From: Mangifera indica
Lineage: Eukaryota; Streptophyta; Magnoliopsida; Sapindales; Anacardiaceae
Direction: 5' to 3'
Assembly (NCBI RefSeq): GCF_011075055.1
Contig: NC_058152.1
Coordinates: 3,100,001-3,164,000, forward strand
Length of the DNA: 64,000 bases
Below are positions 42,993-55,189 of the stretch, piece by piece. A program made the translations under genes and the position numbers. Position 1 is the stretch's first letter, and each line of letters begins with the position of its first letter. The notes under the pieces are model-generated. The model was not told where the DNA came from. It did no database searches and saw only the letters and a program-made list of their open reading frames with translations.

Positions 42993-45105
42993 TCATTCAT
43001 CTCCACTATCTTGAGTATTATTTCCCGTCGTCATCGAGCTATCCGTAGTTAAATCGAGCGATTCTTCATTGAAGTCCACTTTCATTTCTTGTTGACGTAA
43101 TTCGGCTCTTGTCCAATCGTCCACGCATACTTGAGTTTCAATAGATTCGGGAGCCAAACTTGATCGTCTCTCATCCAATATATTACCCCATTGACTAAAA
43201 GTTTGTTCTACTGCGACAATTGATACCGGTGCTGCTAGAACTTGTTTAGTAATAGCTGTTAATATTGGAAAATTTGATGCGTGTCGACTCCACCATTCTA
43301 AAACTGGAAAGTCTTTACCTATATTGCTGTCACCAAACTCAAAAATAGTAGTTAAATAAATATTAAGCTCCGAGGTGGAGCCTAATGTTCCTCTTGGTCT
43401 TTTGCCCCTTTGCATCATAATACGATCACCATAACTCATATTTTGGGTTGATGATGGGGCAATAGGTGGTAGAGAGGAAGAAGAACCATAATAAATTAAT
43501 GCATATTCAGCATAAATTTCTTTAATTAAATTCATAATATTAGTTATATTTAATAGAATATTAACTTCATCTAATTGCAAACATTCATAATATAATGTCA
43601 AATAATCTGTGACACCATCTAATTTAAATCTAGGATCAAAAAAACATGCAACAAGAAAAAGTTCTGGAATTATTTTATAGTAATTTAACCATTTTGTTTT
43701 CATTAAAGAAACAACTTCTTGTAAAATAATATCTTATTCGGCTTCTTGTAAAGCTCCAATAATATTAACAGCTTCATTTAAAAACAAATGAGAAGTGAGA
43801 TAATAAACCTCACTTAAAGTATATGTTGCATTATTAAAATTTCTTAATACATTTAAATTTTTTTTACAAGTATCCCAATGTTGGGGATATAATATAATTT
43901 GTGGCTTATTTTGTGAAATAAATGAGCATAATAAATCCTTATAATCAAATGACTTGTTGAGTAATTCATATGTTGAATTCCAACAAGTCGGCACATCTTT
44001 AGGAAATCTTTTTGGTCTTTTATTATGTTGTTTACAAAATTTACCCCATTCTTTCATAATTTGGGGATGTGTCCATAAATATGAAATTGCTATTTTTATT
44101 GGACTAATAAAATTATTAAGACATTCTAAACCATCTTATACACATAAATTTAACACATGACATGCATATCTAATATGAAAAAATCTACCACCTAAATTAG
44201 GTCTGCAAATATCAATTAAATTATTTATTGAGGCAGTATTTGAATGTGCATTATCAAATGAAATTGAAAAAATTTTATAAAGTAATTTATATTCTTCTAA
44301 TATTCCTTTAATTATTCTATAAATATTATTAGCCGTATGTCGTTCATCAAACACCCTAAATGATAAAATTCTTTTTCGTAATAGAAAATCGTTATCTATC
44401 CAATGACAAGTTATACCCATATAAGAGTGAACTTGCCAATGATCACTCCAAATATCACTACATAGAGATACACGTCCATTAAAATTTGTAAAAAATTGAA
44501 TTAACTCTTTTTTTTTATTTTTTATATAAACTAAATAATGTTCTTTTTAATATATTTCTTGGAATAGTTTTATGTGCAGGATTTAATGCAGTTTTACAAT
44601 AATTATTAAAACCTAAATTTTCACTAAAACTAAATGCTAAATGATCTATTGCTACCATTTTTACAAATTTTTCTTTACTTTTATTATCACTATACATAAA
44701 TAAAGATTTGTGTGTAGAATCATACCCGGTTATTTGTGTTTGGCCTCGGCTTTGTCCCATTTTTTTCGGATGCTTTGACTCCAAGTGCCTTTTGAATGTC
44801 CCGTATCCACCTCCTTGTTTGAATTTGTAAATTTGCCTACAATAATTGCAAGCAACATCAAAATTACCATCTTCCTTTTGTATTTTCTTGAAATGAATTT
44901 TGAAAATATCGGATGTAGGAATTTTTTGAGATTATTGTTTCATCTGCATCTGTTGTTGATGTTATTGTTGTTGCTCCACCTCTTCATATTGGTTTTCACT
45001 TTCTTGTGAATGAAAATCATCTATAAATTGATTTTCATTCACATTTGATATATGTGAATATTGACCAAACCTCCTATTACCGGAAGAATTTCCACTACTT
45101 GCAAT
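42993..45105 (-). pseudogene. hAT transposase (BED finger, hAT dimerisation domain), broken
   Basis: In transcription order: a Q-rich leader, a BED zinc finger (VACNYCRQIYKF...GTFKRHLESKH, near 44780-44860), the central RNase H-like catalytic region (IWSDHWQVHSYMGITCHWID; WNSTYELL) and the C-terminal hAT dimerisation domain (FPVLEWWSRHASNFPILTAI, AVEQTFSQWGNILDERRSSL). Damage seen: no ATG at the expected start (an ATT near 45103-45105), two in-frame TAA codons in the Q-rich leader (near 44933 and 44965), a frameshift in the poly-A tract at about 44508-44520, and TAA codons at 44136-44138 and 43734-43736. It resembles the zinc-finger BED/RICESLEEPER-like transposases of plants. It cannot make a functional protein as read. 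Confidence 0.88.
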
Positions 45106-45408
45106 TTTTTGATAATAAATAAAATTAATTATATAAATAAATTATATGATTAATTATAAAAGATAATAAATAAATAATAAATAAAATTAATTATAGAAAT
45201 AAATTCTATAATTAATTATGAATTGTATAAAAAAAATTGAAATTGAAATTAATAAAAAATTAAGAAAGAATTTAATTAAATTTAAGAAAAATTGATTGAA
45301 TTGAAAGATTGAGAGAATATTAAGAGTTTAAAGAATGAGAATGAGAGTTTGAAGGATTGAGTGAGAGAGTAGAGAGATTGAGATTTGAGAGAATAGAATT
45401 TAAAGGGG

Positions 45409-45416
45409 TATATATA
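45409..45416 (-). promoter_or_regulatory. TATA box of the hAT transposase
   Basis: TATATATA on the minus strand, about 300 bp upstream of the expected transposase start and downstream of the hairpins, in a pyrimidine-rich (minus strand) leader. Confidence 0.45.
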
Positions 45417-45500
45417 GAAAAAAAAAACTTTTTTGAAAAAAATTAGAAATAGGGGGGGTGAATTGAAATTCCAAAAATTGCAGGGGACCAACGGTCCCCT

Positions 45501-45560
45501 GCAACTTCACTGAAAATTGCAGGGGACCGTTGGGTCCCCTGCAATTTTCAGTGAAGTTGC
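45501..45560. repeat. Perfect 28-bp-arm hairpin in the hAT 5' region
   Basis: Arms at 45501-45528 and 45533-45560 are exact reverse complements with a 4-nt spacer. A related shorter palindrome (TGCAGGGGACC...GGTCCCCTGCA, with a 2-nt spacer) sits just before, at about 45480-45503. Confidence 0.9.
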
Positions 45561-45590
45561 AGGGGACCGTTGGTCCCTTGCAGTTTCTCC

Positions 45591-45636
45591 TTCAAAAGGC
45601 AACGGTTCCCTGCGCAGGGAACCGTTGCCTTTTGAA
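45591..45636. repeat. Perfect 46-bp palindrome in the hAT 5' region
   Basis: Each 23-base half is the exact reverse complement of the other, centred on TGCGCA. It lies between the 28-bp-arm hairpin and the element end. Confidence 0.92.
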
Positions 45637-46659
45637 TAAAATTTAAAAAAAAATCAAAAAAATTTCAAATTTTTTTTGGTTCAGTACAGTAAACCGCCGG
45701 TTCATAAACTGGTGTGAACCGGCAATTTCACGGTTCCAATTTATGTGAACCTGAACCGAACCGTAGAGCCACGGTTTTGGTTCGGTTCAGTCCCGTTCCG
45801 GGTTTGCCTGTTCCGGTTTCGGGTTTATCCGGACCGGTTTCGGTCCGGTTCACGGGCCAAACCGGCCCATGGCCAGGTCTACAAACCACTCTAAATCTTC
45901 TTCATTTCTCATTTTATTTACAAATTTTTCAATCTCTCAATATCAATTCTTTCATTATATTTTTAATCTAATTTTCTCTTATCAACTCTCTTTTAAAAAT
46001 AGTCTAAATTCATAAATAATAATTATTTATATTTATAATTTCGTTTTCATTTTAATTTTATTATTACAAAATATTACACAAATAGATCCAACATCGAATA
46101 AATTCAATCCATTTGAAGATATCTTTGAAGAATTTAGAAATTTGAACATTGAAGATGAGTAGATAAATGATAAGGTATGATATATATATGTTATTTATAT
46201 TTGTAATTAATTTATATTATATTATAAACTTATAATATGTTAATTAATTAATTTATATTATGTTATAAACTTAAAATATTTTTTATCATATAACCACGGT
46301 ATTCTTTTGTTATAAGTGAAAGATTATAAATAAAATGTTTAAGATATTATTCTCGGTTTTAATAATTGAAATATAATTTGTATTTAAATTTTTTAATTAA
46401 ATTTTTTTAAAATTTTATTTAAGGACAGGGTTTGACTCTATATATAAGGTTAGACCTTGGACTTTAAAAATTTAATGGGTTGCCTGACTCGAAAACTCAT
46501 AACTGTGCAGGCCTAAGGCTCGACTTGATCCATGAGTCTGATGGGCCAAGCCAAAGTTGGCCCCACTTGACTCATTGACATATCTACTTCCATGAGTTCG
46601 ACTAAGGAAGATTCTTATTATCCAACACGCACCAAAAACAAAAGACGGTGAGAAAGTCT

Positions 46660-47791
46660 GTGGTGAGTAATGCAAATCACATTTATGTAGAAATTCAACA
46701 TACAAGTACTAGAACTACTTGAGCCGACTGTGTAAGACATTTCTTTACTTGACATCCCACCATTTACACATGCAAGCATATGTTTGCTTACACATCCTTA
46801 CAACATGCTATAAACTGATTCTATATCAATTGTAAAATCATTATAGAAGTATGTTCGGATACCACTTTAGAAAGGGTCAAAATTTGGAATTGCCCAAGCA
46901 CAAGCAACTCATGCTTGTCTCACATTCACTCTTTTTGCACCAAAGATCAACTAAAATGAGATACAAGTGGAAAATTATTCCTTCCTATGAAGTTTCAAAA
47001 CCAATAAACCTTCCTAAGGTAGTTGAATGCTTTGGCTTCCCATTAAAAAAAAAAAAAAACTCACTTGAAAATACCTAGTAATAACCTCCAACATATTTGG
47101 TATCATACATTTTTATCTTATTAACGAAAAACATTAAATTCGTTAATTTTGTTCAATTCCACTATAAAGACAACACTACAATATTTACAAAAGCAGGCCC
47201 TCTCTCTTTGTCAACACACACGAATCCAATCTTATTATTTTGAATTTAAGAGAAGTTGTTTAAAAATAAAACATGCCAATTTTGTACATTATTGAACAAC
47301 AAATATTTGCATACTCAATTCAAATCCATTTGTTTGATGACAATTACAATCTATGTAATGTATTTTTAATTTATGTTCACGACTATTTATGCTTAGGATA
47401 CAAATATTGATTAAAATAGTCACTTTTTTTCTTTTTATACATATATAATCACTTTTTTTTTTCTTATTATACAAATATGATCATATTTTAAGTTGACTCT
47501 ATCTTTAAAAAAAATTATGAGATTTAAGGTTGGTTTGCCAAGCATCCGACCAACCAATTTTTTAAAAATAACCATTCAACCAACCATTAAGCCAATCATC
47601 CAGCCAACCTTCCTTTCACATTTTTATTTCATTTTATCTCATATTTTAATCTTGATTGGGTGAGTGGATAAGTTTTATATCTTGATTAAGTGAATTTATG
47701 CTCAATGAGTGAGTCTTGATTAGATGAATATAAAACCTAAAAATATTTTATATTTTACACTATATATAAAAAATAGGGTAAAAAAAAAAAG

Positions 47792-47836
<45 letters not shown>

Positions 47837-48000
47837 AAGGAAAAAAATAGGGTATTTTAATCAAAACCCCTTAGGATAAGTGTCACAACGCAGACTAATT
47901 TTAGAGAAGTAACTTATTATAGTCATAATTATACATAATAAAAAAAGATACAGCGGTGTATATATCAGTACACAGCACACCCCTTACCCTCAACGCTTAA
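46660..48000. other. Intergenic, no gene seen
   Basis: AT-rich with a (TA)n run at 47793-47831 and GGTTGGCCAAGCATCC-like short repeats around 47530-47620. No coding sequence is supportable. This begins the roughly 9.2-kb block that copy A of the duplication lacks. Confidence 0.45.
47793..47831. repeat. (TA)n microsatellite
   Basis: An uninterrupted TA run following a poly-A tract. Confidence 0.9.
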
Positions 48001-48080
48001 CAAAAATCCTTCACCCAAATAAGCTAGCGTTAAACTAATGGAACAAATAACATACGACACACAAGCATACTTAAAACATT

Positions 48081-50410
48081 CTAATCAGACCCAAAGAGAA
48101 CATTTTTTACGATGGGACGAGCTCTACACATGACCTCCAATGCTTCGGCTTTGGGCATGGTGATACCTTTTCCTTCAGCCATATCAACCATTTCTTCACC
48201 AATCCTTTCCCACTCAAAGCACTGAATCAACGATCCCAAAGCCAATCCGACGACCCGCTGGGCCAGGCCAGCTCCAGGACAGGCCCGCCTTCCGAGTCCG
48301 AATGGTATTGTTAGCTTGTGGGCCTGACCTTCATCATTGAAAAACCTCTCGGGTTTAAAGTCGCTGGGGTCATTCCATAAAGTGGGGTCTCTATGAATGG
48401 CCCATGCATTGACCAATAACATTGTTTCACGTGGCACATCGTATCCCCCTATTGTGCAGTCATCGGATGACATGTGAGGAACCAGAAGTGGAGCTGCTGG
48501 GTAGAGTCGAAGAGTCTCTGATACAATGCTTTGAACATATGGCAGTTTAGATAGATCAGGTTCATCTATCAAACGAGCTTGGCCAATTTGAGTGTCTAAT
48601 TCTATTCTTGCCTTCTTCAATATTTCTGGGTGATTCACCAAATTTGACATTGCCCATTCTAATGTAACTGATGATGTATCTGTTCCGGCAACTAGCATTG
48701 CCTGTATAGGTAAATTAAATAAATGATTCGTAAAAAGAAAAAGAAATTATATAATTTAAAAGAAAAAAATGGCTTTATCTACTTTTAAAATATATGATTT
48801 AGCTAGAAGAACACTTTTGTTTCTCAAATTAAGAACCATACAAAAATAAAATAAGTTAGAAGACCATATTTGTTATCTAAGTGTTTCTCCACAAACCTTA
48901 AGCAAAGTAGCCTATATCTATAGAATAACGATTTATCGTTATAGATTATATAGGTTTTTTATCTTAAGGCAAAGTATAAATGTGTGTATATATATATATA
49001 TTAGGTGGTAAGAAGATTTTACATGGAAGAATCTAAGAGAAGATCTTTTCATTTTTATTTAACATGTAACTCCTTGAAGAGATGTACATGCAATTGCCCA
49101 TCAACATTTAAGATAATTTAGATATATAAAATATAATATGTGCATTCAACATGAAAGAATAAAAATTTATTGCGATAGATTGTATAAGTTTTTTAAAGCG
49201 TAAATAAATAAAGTGTTAAAAAGATTTTGTAAGAAAAAATCTAAAAAATGATTCGTTTTAATTATATATAATGTATAATTCTCTAGAGAGATGTGCTTGT
49301 AATTGCCCATCAATATTTAAGATAATTTAGATAAATCAAAATAATAAATACATTATCCATAAATATTAACAAAACTAATAAAATATTAAGATTTTTAGAG
49401 AAAAAATCTAAATTCAAATCTTTGTATTATAAATTTATCTACCGTGACAATATGGGCTGACCCAATTACCACAAAAGATATTAAAAGAATAATATAAGTT
49501 GAATTTAACTAACCATATTAAGGCCTTTGATGATTTGATCAGTGTAATACTCTGGCTGTGATTCTTGTAATGTAAGCAGATGATCAATCATAGTATTCAT
49601 GCTCTCTAAATTACTCTTTTTACATCTATGTTCATCAATTAAACCTTGCAAAAACCCATCAATGTTTTTACTCATCCTTGAAATTTTCTTCTGAAAATCA
49701 CCACCATCAATCCAATTCAAGATGGGCAAGAAATCTCGTGGATTCGAGACCCCAGCATATGATACAGCCTCCTTAACAATCTTCCTAAACCTCCTTGCCT
49801 CTTCTTCATCCTCCACTTCATCGCCGTAGTACCGCTTCCCTGCAACCATTCTCATCATAATATTAAAAGTTAATTCTGAAAACATTGTCTTAAGCTGCAC
49901 CTTCGCAATCCCTTGTAGTGATCCACAAGACAGTTTTTTTAGTAGCTGTCTGATTTCTTCCCTTCTTATGGATAAAAACATGTTAAGACGATGTGATGAG
50001 AGCACTTCAATGGCAGCTATGCGACGAAGGTTGCGCCAGTGATCACCGTAGGGGGATTCCGGAAGAGTGGTGTAGTTATAGCCAAAGTGCTTGCCGATGA
50101 GTAACTTTGGTCGATTGGCTAAAACAATATCGTTTTTCGTAAAACATTCCTCAGCAACTGCTAGAGATGAAACTATTGTCACAGGGCGGGAGCCGAATCG
50201 AAGGGACATGATGGGGCCATATTTTTGTGACAGTTTGTGCAGAGAGCGATGCATAGGGTGTTTGATGAGGCGAAGGTGCCCTAGAATAGGTAATGAAGGC
50301 GGGCTTGGAGGGAGATTTTTGCGGCTTTTTCTTGAATGAATCAGCAATTTCAAAGCGAGAATGATGAAGAGAAGAGAAAGAGATGAGTAGAGGATGGCTG
50401 TGTCTTGCAT
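48081..50410 (-). CDS. Cytochrome P450, CYP81-like, two exons
   Basis: Exon 1 is 49514-50410 and exon 2 is 48081-48701, joined in phase 0 across an 812-bp GT-AG intron, giving 505 residues, the usual length. Features: N-terminal membrane anchor (about 6-24), proline hinge [11 protein letters not shown] (34-44), C-helix WRNLRR (125-130), I-helix oxygen-activation motif AGTDTS (304-309), ExxR as ETLR (361-364), PERF (416-419) and the haem loop [11 protein letters not shown] with ligand Cys440. The exon join just before [10 protein letters not shown] and the C-terminal [19 protein letters not shown] recall the CYP81 family, whose members hydroxylate isoflavonoids, glucosinolate intermediates or other specialised metabolites and sit in the ER membrane. 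Substrate cannot be told. All catalytic motifs are intact. Confidence 0.93.
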
Positions 50411-50515
50411 TTTTAGTAGCTAGGATTCAGCTTTGCTATGATTTTTTAATAATGTAGGATTTGATGATGGATGATGAGCAGCAAAAATTATTGAAAAGAT
50501 TTGTGATTTGTGGCG

Positions 50516-50523
50516 TATTTATA
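50516..50523 (-). promoter_or_regulatory. TATA box of the P450 gene
   Basis: TATAAATA on the minus strand (context CTCTATAAATACGCC), 106 bp upstream of the P450 ATG at 50410. Confidence 0.65.
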
Positions 50524-50799
50524 GAGGCTGTGACTGTAATGAATTAGTCCAAGCTAAAATAAATAAAAATGGTGGCGATAAGAATTTTAGCTCAATTACG
50601 AAGAAGGCGGTGTTTGGACGGAACTTGATCTCTTCTGGTTCACGTTCGCGCACGTGTCAGTATCCAAAACATTTGTTTATCCCAAATGTATTTCCCCTTT
50701 TATATTTTTTTATTTATTTGTTAGAAATTGGAGTTACCTCTAATTACACAAATTTCAAGAAACATCATGCATCTTTATAGGATCCTCTATTTGCAAGAC

Positions 50800-51780
50800 C
50801 AAACATCAATGCTGGCTCATATCAAAGGTGAAATTTGAAATACGTTTGTTGGAGTTCAAAATAAGTTTTATTTCATAAGTTTGAATGTAGATATGAGATA
50901 AACGCATACGAAATTAAATACAAGCTAGAGAGTAATAAAGAAAATGAATCTGAATAGAAGTCATACTCGATTTCTTTAATTCGCAAGCTAAGCACGACTT
51001 GTATTATTTAAAAAAAAATTTTTAAAATCCTTTAGGAGAGTCGAATTGAATAACTCGTGTGAATCCAAATTGAGTTCAACTTATCTACATAAACTCTTAA
51101 ATCGTAAAACAAGCCGAACACAAATTAGTATTTCTTTATGTTTGATTAATCTAAGCTAAAAACAAGTCAAACTCATCTAAAAAAAGTAAAAAATAGTTTT
51201 AGTTTGTTCAAATTCGATTTGATTTGAATCCAATCCTATTAGAAATAATAAGTTCAACAAAATCAATCAGTGTGATAAATTAAAACTAATAGTGAATTGA
51301 AAAAATTTTTTACTAAAATTATGCAAATAGTAATTTTGACGGCCAAATATTTATCCTTTCATTGATTTTTTTTTTTCAATAAAGCCATCTTTTTTAGTCG
51401 TGCCAAAGTCCTCTAAATTCTGATTGAGTTCCAAGCAGTTGATCTTCAATATTTCCCTGCATGAATTATAATAGGAGAAATGCTTGCTCTTAGAAAGTGA
51501 AGTTAATTGTTTAATTATGTAATTGAAGTTAATCTCTTTTTGATAAATTTATTTTGGATTATTTATATCATAAAATGATAATTTAATATTCAATACAATA
51601 AAACTAAATGGATTTATAGTCACTACTAATTTGTGTACGAATATTGATATGTTATTTTATAAGTAGATGATTTTGAATTGTAATAAAATAACACATATCA
51701 TATAATAACATATCATTATTAGTACTCATTATGAATATTGCATTCCAACTTCAAACTTCAAACCCTAATAATATTGAATG
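50800..51780. other. Intergenic, upstream of the P450
   Basis: No gene seen. A TAGGATTGGATTCAAATC motif (inverted, ending near 51240) resembles the terminus of the 41381-41657 hAT MITE and may be one end of a degenerate relative. A foldback MITE copy lies at about 51620-51745. Confidence 0.4.
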
Positions 51781-52580
51781 GTAAGTTCAATAAACGAAAT
51801 TTGATTATTTTAGAATAAAATTAAAATCATTTATAAAATTGGATGAAATTAACACTTAGTCTCTTAAATGATAATTCTAGGATGACACTTAAATTGTCTC
51901 TAAATTTGAGTGTTAAGTTTTGGTAAAAGAAATTAATTTTGTCCTCTAAATTAATCATTCAAAGATGAAACTAAAATCATCTCTAAATATTTTATCGTTG
52001 AAATTGAATGCTAAGTTTTGGTAGGTAAACTTAACACTTTGTTCCCTAAAATAATTATTTTGAGATGATACTAAAATCGTTCATAAAATTGAGTGCTAAG
52101 ATTTAGTGGAGGAAATATCAATTTCAATTTTGTTCACTATAATGATCAGTTTGGGACAACTAAATTTGTTTTTAAATATTTCATTCTAAAAATTGAATGA
52201 TAAATTTTAATTATTTTAGGATGAAACAAAATTAAATTTCGTCTCTTAAATAATCATTTTAGGATGAAACAAAAATTGTCCTTAAAATTAGGTGTTAAAT
52301 TTTACTGGACAGAAATAAAATTTTATCTACAAAAATGATTATATTGAGATGAAACTAAAATTATTCCTAAATAAAAAATATATCATCACTTCTAAATATT
52401 ATTCGACAATAAAATTAAAACTGTCTCTAAATGTTTCGCTCCTAAATTAATAAATAATTGGTGTAGTATTTATTGGTTACCTAATTTTGCCAGGGAGAAT
52501 ATACAAATAAAATTAAAATTATCTCTAAATGTTTCACTCCTAAATTATCAAATAATTAATCTAGTGTTTATTGATTTCCT
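51780..52580. repeat. Degenerate minisatellite-like array, period roughly 100-130 bp
   Basis: Variants of the same phrase recur six or more times: AGGATGAAACTAAAATTGTC, a run like CTCTAAATTTGAGTGTTAAG, TTTTGGTAGAGGAAATTAA and TTTTGTCTCTAAAATGATCA. Units are strongly diverged and variable in length, so it is an old tandem array. Confidence 0.6.
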
Positions 52581-52649
52581 ACTTTTGCCACGAAGAAGAT
52601 ACAAAAACTAGGCTTATAGTCAACACGGCCAAGGATCAATTTAAAGTAG

Positions 52650-53590
52650 GTATATATAAATATCAAAATAATATAATTATATATATTATTTTTATATACA
52701 AATAATGATATATTATAATATGATTAAATATTAATTTATTTTTATTTTTAATTATTTAATTATAAATAATATTATATTATTATTTATGTATAAAATTATA
52801 TTATTAATATTACTCATATTAAAATCATATAACTGTTCGACAAAAGCAAAACCGTGAAGATAAAATTGTTACGTATTATTTTGTGCACCAGTTACTGCAT
52901 CCGCTTGTGCAATATGCGGATTTTTCCTCTAAAGGTGACGTCTGTGAATGCACAAATAATTTTTATATTTTAATGATAAAATATTATTTAAACCAAATAT
53001 CTTATATTTACGTCAGTGAATACGTAAATATACTAAAACGTGCTAAAGTAACAATAGAAATCAGTGATGGATCACAATTTTACTTTTCTGCCTAGGCATT
53101 CTCATCATCTCTTGCGTATATGAAGAAGAAAACAATATCGTTGTTGCAGCTTTTGTCCGGTGGCAGGCAAGTCCACGATCACGTGATTAAGAAAAAATCA
53201 ATATATTAAACCTGTAAAGAAACAAAACGCAAAGAGCTGATAAGATTTTTAATATGATTCATCCCATAAATTAAAAGTTTATGTCAATAAAAATGTTATT
53301 AATTGAATATTAAGAAAAATAATAATATTTATTTATATAATGTTAAAAATGTCATCCCTTTCCATTTCACAATTTAAATTTTAAATTAATAAAAATTAAA
53401 ATGATATGAATTTTTAAGGTTAATAAAATTGATAAAATATTAAAACTTTCAACTTGTAAACTTATATTCAAGCCTTTATCATGTTTATAAAATTTTAACT
53501 TATCTGATATAATTGTTATAACTCTAATCATTATACTTTGAGTTTATTCATTTAACAAATATATACAAAGTTTTTAGTTATTTAAAAAAA
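52650..53590. other. Intergenic
   Basis: A foldback AT-rich MITE copy lies at about 52650-52815. A less AT-biased block at 52830-53200 has no supportable gene; its longest open frame (70 codons from 52883) has no recognisable domain. Confidence 0.35.
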
Positions 53591-53815
53591 AAAGTTAAAA
53601 TTAAATATGTAACTGAATAAGTAAAATATAATATTATACAACAAATACGTGTTTTATATATGTAACTGAATAAGTAAAATTTAATGAGTAACTGAATAAG
53701 TATATATGTAACTGAATAAAAAAGTTACCAAAAAAGGTTACCAAAAAAGTTACCAAAAAAGGTTACAATAAAAAAGTTAAAATTATATATGTAACTGAAT
53801 AAGTAAAATTTAATG
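53590..53815. repeat. Interspersed short tandem repeats (GTAACTGAATAAGTA, GTTACCAAAAAA)
   Basis: GTAACTGAATAAGTA or near variants occur five times, and GTTACCAAAAAA-like units four times in direct succession near 53722-53775. Confidence 0.8.
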
Positions 53816-53944
53816 AGTGTTATTATCATTATGTAATCCTGATATAGTGAAGAAAGAATTGTATTTTGATTATAATTGTTAAAATTATGAAAATTAATTC
53901 CATGATAAAAAAATTGTTTTTGGATAAGATTATGTTCTTACACA

Positions 53945-54905
53945 ATGTTTTTAAAATCGAATCGATTATTTTTACAGATTTACGGTTCTATCGATTCAAT
54001 CGATCAATTTTAATCTAAATCACTATAATTAAATAAATGATCATAAATAGTTAAATTAATATTTTTATAATATTATAAAATTATTCTATTAATTATTGTG
54101 AGTTTTATCTATTAAATATTCTTAAATTTATCACTATATTTAAATATATTTATTTATACTAATAATATAATACATAACATTAAAACAAAAATTATTCACA
54201 TTAGTTTTATTTTTTTCATAATTAATTCTCGACTTCAAATTTTAATAGTATAAATTCTTCTACATTTAGAATAAAATAAAATAAAAAAACACAAAATTTA
54301 TAAACCGGATTTTTTATTTACTCACACATCAAATTTATATAAATCATTGAAAGTTCATTTTTACCAAATCATTTAACTAAATTAATACAAAATCATACTT
54401 AATGCTTACTCAACCTTCTACCTACCCAATAAAGTTTTTGAATATTGAAATTTGAAGTTTGACAGAGACACGCGAGAGACTTTCTGGTTTTGTGCTTTGA
54501 CTTTTAAAATAAAAGCTGAAAGACTTGTCTTTATCTATAGTATCCTGAAATTCTAAATTTTTATTTTTTAATTTTTAAAAATTTAAACACTTATTAATAA
54601 ATTAATTTTTATTAAAAATCTTAATTAAAATTAGGATTGACTTTTAAAATAAATCTAGTTATAGATTAGTATTAGGCTTTAGCTTTATCATTTTTTAATT
54701 TGAAGTTTTAATATTAAAATATTAGTACATTTAATAGAAATGAAAACATGCAAATCAGGTTTTACTGATTTAAAAAAAAAACTGGGTTAACCAGTTTTGA
54801 CCAAATTGTTGATAGTTAACATTAAAAAATAAATTAGACCGAACCAAAAATTGATTTTTGATTGAATCAGTTGAATTAATTGATCTAATTTTATTCTAAA
54901 AATAC
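53945..54905. repeat. Putative hAT-like MITE remnant, family of 39246-39728
   Basis: The left end ATGTTTTTAAAATCGAATCG and the inverted right end AGTATTTTTAGAATAAAATT match the family pattern, and inner TATCGATTCAATCGATCAATT-type blocks recur. It seems to hold further inserted sequence; no target duplication was resolved. Confidence 0.4.
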
Positions 54906-55189
54906 TGTTTATATGTCATTTGGTGAGTTTGACTACGAAGAAGCTTTGACCATATAACCTTTCAGTTTGTGGAGAATAAACAAGGCTTCACGGTTTAAGC
55001 TTCATTGAATTTATATGCCCTTTCCCTCGAATTTACAGAAAATCTCTGAAAAAGAAAAAGCTAAAATTAATGTTATTTAATAAAACCAATAAACTAAAAA
55101 AAAAAAAAGAAACGAAAATAAAACAAATAAAAAGATAAATTAAAGCCAAATAAAATTAAAAAAATAGAAGAAAAAAATTTTAGTACGAG

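Larger units (their letters stand above)
42618..45881 (-). mobile_element. hAT transposon, 3264 bp, 8-bp TSD, inactivated
   Basis: The ends TAGACTTGGCCACGG and the inverted TAGACCTGGCCATGG are terminal inverted repeats; CAAACCAC is perfectly duplicated on both sides (42610-42617 and 45882-45889), the 8 bp expected for hAT. Subterminal regions are packed with GAACCG/CGGTTC motifs in both orientations, the usual kind of transposase-binding array. It contains a broken transposase gene on the minus strand and three strong hairpins between its promoter and its 5' end. Confidence 0.92.
42243..46586. mobile_element. hAT-like non-autonomous element, itself carrying a nested hAT
   Basis: The ends TAAACATGTCAATTAGGTT and the inverted TAGATATGTCAATGAGTCA are imperfect terminal repeats, flanked by CTTCTATG (42235-42242) and CTTCCATG (46587-46594). 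Copy A has the single site CCTCTGTG at 29213-29220. Removing the nested 3.26-kb hAT leaves about 1.07 kb. Its right half is also found inverted at about 55190-55745, showing this is a repeated family. Confidence 0.75.

Noticed and set aside
46472..46705. Open frame of 77 codons on the minus strand
   Set aside because: It overlaps the right end of the hAT-like element and its flank; composition and position are explained by the transposon terminus, and no domain is seen.
46850..47095. Possible retrotransposon primer-binding site (GTGGTATCCGAACATA on the minus strand)
   Set aside because: It only loosely resembles the TGGTATCAGAGC initiator-tRNA site and no long terminal repeat pair is visible.
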